Positions 1-7,109 of a stretch of DNA of 10,132 nt are shown here, piece by piece. The translations under genes and the position numbers were made by a program. A model generated the notes under the pieces. The model was not told the origin of the DNA and searched no databases. It worked only from the letters and a program-made list of their open reading frames with translations. Within the stretch, counting starts at the first letter, position 1, and every line of letters begins with the position of its first letter. Source of the stretch: CAYNVS01 sp964400725 (GTDB taxonomy: Bacteria > Myxococcota_A > SURF-8 > CAYNVS01); the NCBI GenBank assembly GCA_964400725.1, contig CAYNVS010000074.1, positions 1 to 10,132 on the forward strand, read 5' to 3'.

Positions 1-1
1 T

Positions 2-1927
2 CTCCCTGTTTTCACAATTGGAACCGACAAAAACGGCTCAATGTTCGGCAGCCCGTTTAAAAATAAAGACCTATGGTATGTTTACCTATGGCGCGACCAG
101 GATCCTCCGCGCCATGACGAAGGATGGTTCAAAGCCGTTTACGACCCCTTCACCAAGTCCTTCTTCAACGGCAGCGTGGAAATGAAAAATAACGGTTTAA
201 CCGGGTTAAACAACTTCAGCTATGCGTGGGGAATAAAAGATGGCGTCGTACACGAAGCGATTTGGGGCGGGCAAATTGGCACAGGGCCGACAAGCACGAT
301 TTCCTCAAATCTATTTGTTGTTAGCACGTTGAAGCCGTTATGGACTCAACAAACCGTCAATATTTAATCAAAAACAAAAGACCCAATTGGTTTCCCTGGC
401 ACACTCAATTCTGGCATTATATATGATGTAACAGGCGGATTAATCTATATTTTCGGCGGTACAGATATAAACGGAAATGCGACGGGTTCTGCCAAAGTAA
501 TAACATTAGGCGAATATGGATCTTCTGCAACCGATTCTGAAAAATTTGATAAGTTATTAAATATTGTCAGTCCTAAAATTGTCTCGGACGAAGATACGAA
601 ATTTTATATATCTGGTGGAATTGATGATGGCGATGTTTCTAATAAATTTTACCTTTTTGACACTTCAACCGGTCAAAAAGCGCAAGAACTAACCGCCATG
701 CCCCGCCCTCTTACCGGCCACGCGTTGGCCTATAACAAGAACCAGAACAGCGTTTACGTTTTCGGCGGGTCTTCGGACACGGATTGGGCGGCGGCGGCAA
801 GTCCGAATCTTTTCAACGCGATATACGAGTATAAAGCCGATCTGGGCGTTTGGTCGGAGCTTGCCCCCTCCTGCGCGAACGAGTTTACATGTCCGCCTCC
901 TTCGGCGGGTTCGGTTTTGATTTACAATGATTTCCTAAACGAGCTTTCCGTTGTGGGCGGCAAGAAAGGGCGTCCCGGAAGCGAGCTTGAGCAGTGGTAT
1001 TTCTCGCTTAACGACAATCAATGGCATGTAAAGCAGAACACCGCAAACGCCGACAGCCCCGTTTGCGGCGGCCCCCGTCAGGATATGATGTGCACCCAGG
1101 ACGATAGAACTTGGTGGATGCCGACGGGCGAGCTTAAATGCGACGCAACTTCCCAACTCTCCTGTAACGCGGCTAACGCTCAGTCCGACTGGTTCGGGTT
1201 CTACTTTAGCTTCACCAAGCTCAACCGGTTTGTAATCAATCGTAGTTACGCTTATATGGCCTCAAACGGCGGCTTGCAGATAGCTACGCTTGCGGTTGAT
1301 TACCTGCCGGTCTTCGCCGGATGGGCACCTACCGACGGAGCGGCCAACGACATTATCTTCGATAAAAACGACGACCAGTACGTTTACGTCGCCGACAGCT
1401 CGGGCATAAACGTCTTCGACATCGACTTCACGTTATGGCCCGACCTTGAAAAGAAGGTGGATGTCGGAGAGCCGGTCAGAGGGCTTGCCCAGCACGGAAC
1501 GAATTTGTTTGCCATAACGGCGCATTCTTTGAAAGTCTTCGACATAAGCGATCCTCCGCGTCCGAGACTTATCAGTACGCTTATAATAATCGACCCCGAG
1601 CTGATAGACATTGACACGGACGGCAGCTTCGCCTATGTTTCCGGCCAGACAGGGCTTCAGATTATAGACGTACGCAACGTTTCGGCGATGCAGACTCTGC
1701 AATACATTCCGATGCACAAAGTAATTACTCATCTGCGTGTAGAGAATAACGTTCTTTATACGGTCAACGAAATTAACGAGACGATAGCTTATAAAACGAC
1801 TTCCCCCTCAAGACCGCTTCTTCTCGGCGGCCACACGGTTTCGTCGTGGACGAAGGGAATTATCGTTCAAGGTTCGAGAGAGTCGCAGCTTAACGGCAAC
1901 TGGATGAATTTAAGAAAACTTAAATGA
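2..1927 (+). pseudogene. Kelch / LVIVD beta-propeller surface protein, 5'-partial, interrupted by an in-frame stop
   Basis: The frame is open from the left edge, stops at TAA 365-367, and continues in the same frame without another stop to TGA 1925-1927. Both sides of the stop look like one protein. Kelch-type strands occur before and after it: LIYIFGG near 449-469, KFYISGG near 599-619, and SVYVFGG ending near 769. The first ATG after the stop (698) falls inside a Kelch blade, so it is not a natural start. From about 1247 to 1831 there are roughly five LVIVD-like blades, for example YVYVADSSGINVFDI and LKVFDISDPPRPRLISTL. Kelch and LVIVD repeats fold into beta-propellers, usually binding platforms on secreted or surface proteins; no catalytic function is implied. 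Any signal peptide lies outside the window. The segment from about 370 to 660 is much more AT-rich than the rest. The stop codon overlaps the next ATG (ATGA), implying translational coupling. It could be a true pseudogene, a two-part gene, or a base-call error. Confidence 0.72.
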
Positions 1928-3138
1928 TTTTTCATAAACAACCGGAGGGGCTTTTCGCCCCCCGACTGCCTATTAAAACGACGGCCTGCCTTATCTTACT
2001 TTTAGTATCGGCAGGCTTTTCCTGCTCCGGCGGCGGAAACGGCTCGCAAAGCGCCGACGTTGATATTGAGGAAGAATCATCCGAAATTGAAGAAGGGCAG
2101 TACTGCCTGCCCGGGACGTATAACTGCAATTTGGTCGACCGAGTCGTTTGTAACGACGACGGCAACGGCTGGCTTTTTGTAGAGTCGTGCGCTCCGTTTG
2201 AATGCAATCAAGGGGAATGCGCGGGTTTTACCGACGGGGACGAATTTGAAAACGAACCGGAAGAATCGGTTGATTTAATTGAGAAAAACGAGGAAGAGGA
2301 AGCCTTCGACCAAGCCGAAACGGAGGCCGAACTTGAAAAAATAACGGAGTTACCCGAAGAATCGGCTATAGAATATGAAGAAGAGGAATCGTGTTGGAAG
2401 GATCGGTTCGGCGGTCTGAACGGCGCGGAGGGTAATGCTCAACTGATTACGCCGCCGGTAAACTTAACCGGCTTGACGGTTTGCGGCTGGGAAGACGACT
2501 GGTTTTACGTTGATTTACGGCAGGGAGAGAGTATTAAAGCGGCGGTTCTTGTCGATAACGGATGGGGAGATATTGACGTTAAGCTATACTCCAAAGGGCA
2601 TAACGGCTTGTCGGATTACGTGGCCGCAGCCATTACCGGAGACAAGCGGGACGCTTTGATTTATAACAACGCCGCCGCCGGACGATATTTTTTAAGAATT
2701 CAGGGGTATGAATTGTCGTCTTTGTATTCTTTATCCGTCAGCGTTTCGGTAAACGGATTCGGCGACGGCTCCGACACCTGCGTTTCTCCGGCTCCTTTGT
2801 ATTTCAACATTGCAAAGGAAGATACGACTTTATCCGCTTACGACAACTACCATTGCTCGTGCAGCCCGGCTCTAGGGGCTGAAGTGGTTTAAAAGCTCAA
2901 CGTCCCTTATAAACGGAATGCTAAGTTTACGGTCAACGCCGTTTTTGACGCCGTTGTATATATCCGTAAAATCTGCGACGGCGAAGGAAGCGAGACGGGC
3001 TGTTCGGACAATACACACGGGCAATCGGCGGATACCGAAATCCTTACGATTCAGAACATGGAACAGGGCGATTACTTTGTAATTGTCGACGGTTACGGCA
3101 TTAACGACCACGGCACGTTTACGATCAAAGTCGAATAA
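1924..3138 (+). pseudogene. PPC-domain lipoprotein with Cys-rich module, split by an in-frame stop
   Basis: The ATG at 1924 overlaps the previous TGA. The N-terminus has basic residues, a hydrophobic stretch (about residues 20-33) and Cys34 followed by SGGGNGSQ, so it is probably a lipoprotein. The lipobox (GFSC) is atypical because it lacks Leu at -3. Residues 60-99 form a six-Cys module (YCLP...C...C...W.F..C...C..GEC) matching the one in the minus-strand lipoprotein at 3146-5338. An acidic Glu-rich linker covers about 103-155. Then comes one PPC-like beta domain (about 157-277) and the start of a second (about 280 on). TAA 2890-2892 ends the frame after GAEVV, but the same frame continues for 81 codons (KLNVPYKRNAKF ... 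GTFTIKVE) to TAA 3136-3138 and completes the second PPC fold. The in-window paralogue has DVVYRVKTNG at this point, so the stop replaces a Tyr. Presumably outer-membrane anchored and surface exposed; the specific role is unknown. Confidence 0.78.
1943..1964 (+). promoter_or_regulatory. GC-rich hairpin over a Shine-Dalgarno-like GGAGGGG, just inside the PPC lipoprotein gene
   Basis: CGG(A)GGGGC at 1943-1951 pairs with GCCCCCCG at 1957-1964, with loop TTTTC and one bulged A. This gives eight base pairs, seven of them G-C at the centre and base. It lies at codons 7-14 of the gene that starts at 1924 and hides the strongest purine-rich stretch nearby. No ATG, GTG or TTG follows in frame at suitable spacing, so GGAGGGG does not define an alternative start. 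A role in coupling translation to the upstream gene is inference. Confidence 0.35.
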
Positions 3139-3145
3139 GCAGAAC

Positions 3146-5338
3146 CTATTTCAAAACACACTTCTTTTGAGTAGTATGGCATTTCTGGTTTGAAACCGGA
3201 CAGTCGTTGTCGTCGTAACAAGGACGGTTTAAACATTTATCGCGGTTGATTTCAACTTCAAAAGTAGTGACAGACCCATTATTCGAGTTGTTTATATTAT
3301 CTATAATGCCAATATCAAATTTCCAACCAGATAAAATTCTGCCATTATATTGTGTAATATTAAATATTTTTCGACCAAATTGGCCGCTACCTTCTCCATT
3401 GTAAAGCACTGTTGCTCCTGTCCAGATTTCTCCTATCCCAAAATTATCAGGATTTGATAGCTTAACCGTCAATTCTTGCTGAGCTAAATGGTTAACATCT
3501 AATACAATAGTGAAAGTTTCAATTTTTAACATTGTTGAATAAATAGTATTATCCGACCAAATTGGGTCGATGTCTACTGGGAAATGCTGGTATGGGATTA
3601 ATAAATCGCATTCATCTTCCGGGTAAACGGAAATGTTAAACAGGCCATGAGTAGAATTAGCATAGTCGCCAATTGTTAATAATATGCCCCCATTTTCTAC
3701 TATCTCCCCAAGCGTCTGAATGTAGGCGTCCATGTGGGAGTATACTATCATTCCACCGTCAGGCTGCTTTCTATGCCAGAACTGGTCGCAATGAACGTCA
3801 GGGGTCATATCGCAGTATAGAGGCGTTAAGACGTACGGATTGAAAGCCGAACCAAGCGGTTCGATTTCGATTCTGTAGGATTTAGGGCCGGAACCGGTTA
3901 TCATGTAACTTAGCTGAGGTCCATTTAAATCGACGTTTCCATGAGCGTCGTTGCCCCATATGCACTTATCAGACGAAGTGAAATCGAGCGTGTTGGCGTA
4001 GCCGTCAAGCGACTGATCGCTCAAAGTACTCCCCGAAGGGATGGGTATAGGATCAAGGCACATATATCCTTTGGGTTTATCGTCGTACGGTTCGATTTCC
4101 ATACGGTAATAAAAACCTTCATATTGGTAATCGTAATCAGCTTCTACAATAGCGTAATACGAATCTGCGCCCTGCGGAGTTTCATAGATCATAAGCGCGT
4201 CTTGTTTGTCGGACGGCGCGTAAAATTTATCGGCGCTAAAGCACTTCTGTGCCGCATCCGCACATGTCGCGCTATTTATCACCCCGACAACGAAATCAGT
4301 CAACCCCCATGTCCTCGCCTTGTAAAGAACGCGCTTTGCTCCGTTAGTTTTAACTCTATAAACAACATCTTGATAATCGGTGGGGAAATAAATAGGTTCC
4401 GACGAACAAACCGGCTTATCTTGATAATCATTCTTAGCATAGCGCATAGATCCGTACATAACGTCCCCGACTTCTACGATTGTTGCGGTCGAGCACGTAT
4501 CGTTTTCAACCGGATTGTAGGCGTGGACGTAAACCGTCATCATCTCTACTTTGGAACCGCCGCCTGTAGCGGCCTTGATACCTACCAAGTAATGCTTGCC
4601 TATTTCGCTGTCGGCGGCGTTTATTTTAACGGAGCAACTCCCGTTTCCGTTGTCGGTAAATTTAACCGAAGCCGGAATGGACGTTACAACTGAAAACTGC
4701 GGAATATTACCGTCCGCCGCTTCCGCCTTTATCTCTATAAACGAATCTATCCCCGGCATGGTATGCAAATTACCGATGCGGGTAAACGTAATCGTCGTTG
4801 TCTGATCGTTATCGGTTTCTTCGGTATCAGGCGCATCCTCAACGTCTGCGTCATCATCCGTTGTTTCGTCCGGTATTTCCATAACGTTGTCGTCGTAAAC
4901 GTCAGGGTCTATGTCAACAGGCAGTTCCTCGACTATTTCGTAATCATCAATGTCCTCAACCGTCTCTTCGTCGCCGTCAGCGACTACGGTTTCGTCAATG
5001 TCAACATCGGGCTGGTCTTCTATCGGGTCTTCAGCATCGGATTCGTCAACAGCAACGTCTTCAATATCCGAATTATCCTCGTCAATGTCGCCGTCGTTTT
5101 CAGGCTCCGCCGTGCAGTCGCCGTTTAAACAAACCAAACCCGAATCGCAGGTTTTAAAGAATTCCCATTCGGTTCCGGTCGAGTTGCATTTATTAACGTC
5201 GCTTCCAAGGCATTTACGGGATTCGGGCATACAATAAAGCTCGGCAGCGTCGTCGGCCTGTTCTATCTGCTCGTTATCGGAATCCGTTTTTGCGCCGCCT
5301 CCCGAACCAGAGCAGCCCGCTGCCAGAAGAGAACCCAT
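3146..5338 (-). CDS. Large surface lipoprotein: Cys-rich module, acidic linker, Ig-like, two PPC-like domains, P-domain; start region frameshifted
   Basis: The 730 residues run from ATG 5338, but this start gives only MGSLLAAGC. Upstream in the same frame the codons read KKYYFAAALLI, which would complete an ideal lipoprotein signal, until TGA at 5374-5372. The natural start is almost surely ATG 5375, with GAGG five bases upstream, and one extra A in the A7 run at 5372-5366 shifts the frame. Domains: lipidated Cys9; six-Cys module 35-75; Asp/Glu-rich linker about 79-180; Ig/cadherin-like 184-272; PPC-like domains about 275-415 and 424-572; P-domain-like 573-697, with FTIVLDVNHLAQQELTVKL, SNP, SGWKFDIGIID and FEVEIN in the expected order; Cys-rich tail 702-727. 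P-domains normally sit behind subtilisin-like or zinc proteases, but no protease is seen here, so an attachment role is likelier. The P-domain stretch (3241-3560) is AT-rich compared with the rest. The gene has its own promoter and converges on the PPC lipoprotein gene with a 7-bp gap. Confidence 0.8.
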   Translation of the reverse strand: MGSLLAAGCSGSGGGAKTDSDNEQIEQADDAAELYCMPESRKCLGSDVNKCNSTGTEWEFFKTCDSGLVCLNGDCTAEPENDGDIDEDNSDIEDVAVDESDAEDPIEDQPDVDIDETVVADGDEETVEDIDDYEIVEELPVDIDPDVYDDNVMEIPDETTDDDADVEDAPDTEETDNDQTTTITFTRIGNLHTMPGIDSFIEIKAEAADGNIPQFSVVTSIPASVKFTDNGNGSCSVKINAADSEIGKHYLVGIKAATGGGSKVEMMTVYVHAYNPVENDTCSTATIVEVGDVMYGSMRYAKNDYQDKPVCSSEPIYFPTDYQDVVYRVKTNGAKRVLYKARTWGLTDFVVGVINSATCADAAQKCFSADKFYAPSDKQDALMIYETPQGADSYYAIVEADYDYQYEGFYYRMEIEPYDDKPKGYMCLDPIPIPSGSTLSDQSLDGYANTLDFTSSDKCIWGNDAHGNVDLNGPQLSYMITGSGPKSYRIEIEPLGSAFNPYVLTPLYCDMTPDVHCDQFWHRKQPDGGMIVYSHMDAYIQTLGEIVENGGILLTIGDYANSTHGLFNISVYPEDECDLLIPYQHFPVDIDPIWSDNTIYSTMLKIETFTIVLDVNHLAQQELTVKLSNPDNFGIGEIWTGATVLYNGEGSGQFGRKIFNITQYNGRILSGWKFDIGIIDNINNSNNGSVTTFEVEINRDKCLNRPCYDDNDCPVSNQKCHTTQKKCVLK

Positions 5339-5365
5339 TATAAGTAATGCCGCGGCGAAATAATA

Positions 5366-5384
5366 TTTTTTTCATTTCATCCTC
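5366..5384 (-). other. Probable native start with A7 frameshift and GAGG ribosome-binding site
   Basis: On the minus strand the order is GAGG (5384-5381), five bases, ATG (5375-5373), then seven A residues (5372-5366). With six or nine A residues the reading is MKKYYFAAALLIMGSLLAAGC, a complete lipoprotein signal continuous with the 730-residue frame. With seven A residues translation from this ATG gives MKKILFRRGITYNG, which is not hydrophobic. The lesion is therefore one base in a homopolymer: a real indel, a slippage site, or a sequencing error. Confidence 0.7.
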
Positions 5385-5416
5385 AGTATAAATAGATAAA
5401 AAAACATATTGTTTTT

Positions 5417-5445
5417 ATATTAAACCATCCCGAATTATTATTCAA
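5417..5445 (-). promoter_or_regulatory. Sigma70-type promoter for the P-domain lipoprotein gene
   Basis: On the minus strand TTGAAT (5445-5440) and TAATAT (5422-5417) are separated by exactly 17 bp. The predicted transcript starts near 5410, about 35 bases ahead of ATG 5375 and its GAGG site. A weak A/T hairpin (AAAAAC-ATATT-GTTTTT, 5400-5416) lies in the leader. Spacing and both hexamers fit the consensus well, but there is no experimental support. Confidence 0.45.
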
Positions 5446-5452
5446 ATCATTT

Positions 5453-5770
5453 TTAGGCGGCGCGTTTTTTTATTTGTTTACGCTCTTGGAATATGCAAAA
5501 ATATTTAAACATGCAAACAACAATTGGCTTGTCGGATGCGAAAAGTTTTGGGCGAGGTTTCTCATACGCGAATTTTGCGAGTTGCCGACTAAGCGCCATG
5601 TTTTCCATATTAAGGCCGCTCTGCAAACGAAACCAAGACCGAAGGAATTTAAGCGGCAAAAAGATAAAATTTAGTAGTTTCTTTTGCTTTCCAGTCGTCA
5701 AAATAGCCGAAATAAGGAATATTTTCAACATGCTGATTTCATTAGCGTACAAGTTTAGCAAGAAACACAC
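5453..5770 (-). pseudogene. Relic of the N-terminus of an integrase-core (rve) transposase
   Basis: The frame encodes 105 residues. Its middle (about residues 34-88, 5671-5507) matches the pattern I know from the N-terminus of integrase-core IS transposases: a hydrophobic/basic lead PLKFLRSWFRLQSGL, then ENMALSRQLAKF, then KPRPKLFASDKPIVVCMF. These correspond to family signatures of the type 'LLRSLFRSRAxLxAENLALRQQLAVL...RPRLRxxDRLFWVLL'. The protein then diverges (FKYFCIFQERKQIKKRAA) and stops. The usual continuation (W..W...L.iV.P.TV..WHR) and the whole DDE core are missing, and the first 30 or so residues are not recognised. I infer a truncated, decayed insertion-sequence fragment. I could not identify IS ends or target duplications. 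It sits between two divergently oriented genes. Confidence 0.6.
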
Positions 5771-5836
5771 AAAACTTGCGCGGATCGCGGTTCGGTTTCA
5801 AACAGACTTTTATTTCAGAAAAAACAATCATTTGAC

Positions 5837-5864
5837 TTGCAAATATGCAAATGCCGTGCATAAT
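5837..5864 (+). promoter_or_regulatory. Possible weak promoter for the AAA/DUF4143 ATPase gene
   Basis: TTGCAA (5837-5842) and CATAAT (5859-5864) are 16 bp apart, 31 bp before the ATG at 5895. A better -35 (TTGACT, 5832-5837) is 21 bp from the same -10, which is too far. TGCATA (5857-5862) and TATGCA (5876-5881) form an inverted repeat spaced by 13 bp over the -10 and leader, which could be an operator. Both are weak calls. Confidence 0.28.
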
Positions 5865-5883
5865 TGTAATTGTTATATGCAAC

Positions 5884-5887
5884 GGAG
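5884..5887 (+). promoter_or_regulatory. Ribosome-binding site GGAG of the ATPase gene
   Basis: GGAG lies seven bases before ATG 5895 and supports that start, which also gives the N-terminus normally seen in this family (YIQRSL leading into the Walker A strand). Confidence 0.6.
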
Positions 5888-5894
5888 TTTATAA

Positions 5895-7109
5895 ATGTCC
5901 TATATACAACGCTCGCTTGAACCGGCGCTGATAAAAGCGGCGGAGCAGTTCCCAGTAGTGGTATTGACAGGCTGTCGTCAGTCGGGCAAAACGACGCTGC
6001 TGAAACATTTGTTCGGCGAATCCTGCCGGTATGTCTCCCTTGAACTGCCAGATATTCGCATGGCCGCCGAAACCGACCCGCGCGGGTTCCTTGATTTCTA
6101 CGCCCCCCCGGTCATTTTCGACGAGGCGCAGTACGCCCCCGGGCTGCTGTTGTACATTAAAGAACGCGTGGACTCGCATCGCGACGCGATGGGACAGTAT
6201 TTCCTTACGGGCTCGCAAAACCTGCTGTTGCACGAGAAAGTTACCGAATCTTTAGCGGGCCGAGCCGCAATGCTTACGCTCATGCCGCTGTCGTACCGCG
6301 AAATGGCTGGAATTCCCGACGCGCCTTTGCCGTGGGAAGCAAGCAAACCGGAAGCAAGGAAACCGCTTGCGCATAAAGCGCTATGGGAATCGTTTCTTCG
6401 CGGCGGGTATCCGGAGTTAATTGCGCATCCTAAAAAAGATGCGGCGCTTTGGCAGTCAAGTTACATTCAAACTTACTTGGAACGGGACGTTCGCTCTTTA
6501 CGGCAAATCGGCGACCTCGGACAATTTCAAATATTTATAAGGGCTCTTGCCGCCCAGAGCGCGCAGCTTCTTAACCTTACCAGCCTCTCCCGCGACCTGG
6601 GCGTGGCGGTCAACACCGTCAAACAATGGCTGTCTTTGCTGGAAGCGACGCATCAGGTTCATATTTTACGCCCTTACTATGCCAACATCGGCAAACGGCT
6701 GGTCAAGACTCCGAAAGCGTATTTCTCGGATGTAGGCATTCTTTGCAATCTGGTCGGCATTAAAGAGGCCGAGCACGCCATGAACGGCCCTATGAGCGGA
6801 GCGATAATGGAAACTGCGGTCGTCAACGAGGTAATGCGAACTTTGTGGCATCGCGGAGAAGAGCCGCAGGTATTCTTCTGGCGCACTTCAATCGGGGCCG
6901 AAGTCGACCTTATAGTGGATACCGGCAAGGAACTAGTGCCGGTCGAGGTGAAGCAGACGGCCACGCCGAAACCAGCTATGGCTAAAGGGATAGAAACTTT
7001 CCGAGCCGACATGCAAGCCCGCGCCGGAAAGGGTTATTTAATACACTCCGGCGAGGAAAAGCTGCCGTTAAGCAAAGGCGTTATCGCCTGGCCGTTCGGC
7101 GAGTTGTAA
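5895..7109 (+). CDS. AAA-type ATPase with DUF4143 domain
   Basis: The protein is 404 residues, full length for this family, and intact. Walker A is GCRQSGKTT at residues 26-34, Walker B is VIFDEAQ at 73-79, and a sensor-1-like FLTGSQN lies at 103-109. These define the N-terminal AAA_14-like ATPase. The DUF4143 part covers about 190-355, with YLERDVR at 194-200, a winged-helix-like stretch around 225-265 (LTSLSRDLGVAVNTVKQWL) and FFWRTSIGAEVDLIV...VPVEVK at 327-353. The last motif resembles the PD-(D/E)xK nuclease core seen in this family. The cellular role of these ATPases is poorly known; they are scattered, often strain-specific genes in bacteria and archaea. GGAG seven bases before the ATG supports the start. 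It is the only clearly undamaged complete gene in the window, stands alone with no same-strand partner, and adjoins an IS relic, which fits horizontal acquisition. Confidence 0.92.
   Translation: MSYIQRSLEPALIKAAEQFPVVVLTGCRQSGKTTLLKHLFGESCRYVSLELPDIRMAAETDPRGFLDFYAPPVIFDEAQYAPGLLLYIKERVDSHRDAMGQYFLTGSQNLLLHEKVTESLAGRAAMLTLMPLSYREMAGIPDAPLPWEASKPEARKPLAHKALWESFLRGGYPELIAHPKKDAALWQSSYIQTYLERDVRSLRQIGDLGQFQIFIRALAAQSAQLLNLTSLSRDLGVAVNTVKQWLSLLEATHQVHILRPYYANIGKRLVKTPKAYFSDVGILCNLVGIKEAEHAMNGPMSGAIMETAVVNEVMRTLWHRGEEPQVFFWRTSIGAEVDLIVDTGKELVPVEVKQTATPKPAMAKGIETFRADMQARAGKGYLIHSGEEKLPLSKGVIAWPFGEL

Noticed and set aside
698..1927. Treating the Kelch part from ATG 698 as a complete gene
   Set aside because: The ATG lies within a Kelch blade, has no ribosome-binding site and no signal peptide, and homologous sequence precedes it in frame.
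365..2892. Use of a variant genetic code or programmed recoding of TAA
   Set aside because: TAA ends the intact ATPase gene and the PPC reading frame; no known bacterial code reassigns TAA alone. Kept only as a remote alternative to mutation.
3941..4693. A 250-codon plus-strand open frame
   Set aside because: It is antisense to the well-supported lipoprotein gene and has no recognisable domain or ribosome-binding site.
5493..5894. A 133-codon plus-strand open frame ending just before the ATPase ATG
   Set aside because: It runs antisense to the transposase relic, has no family resemblance and no ribosome-binding site.
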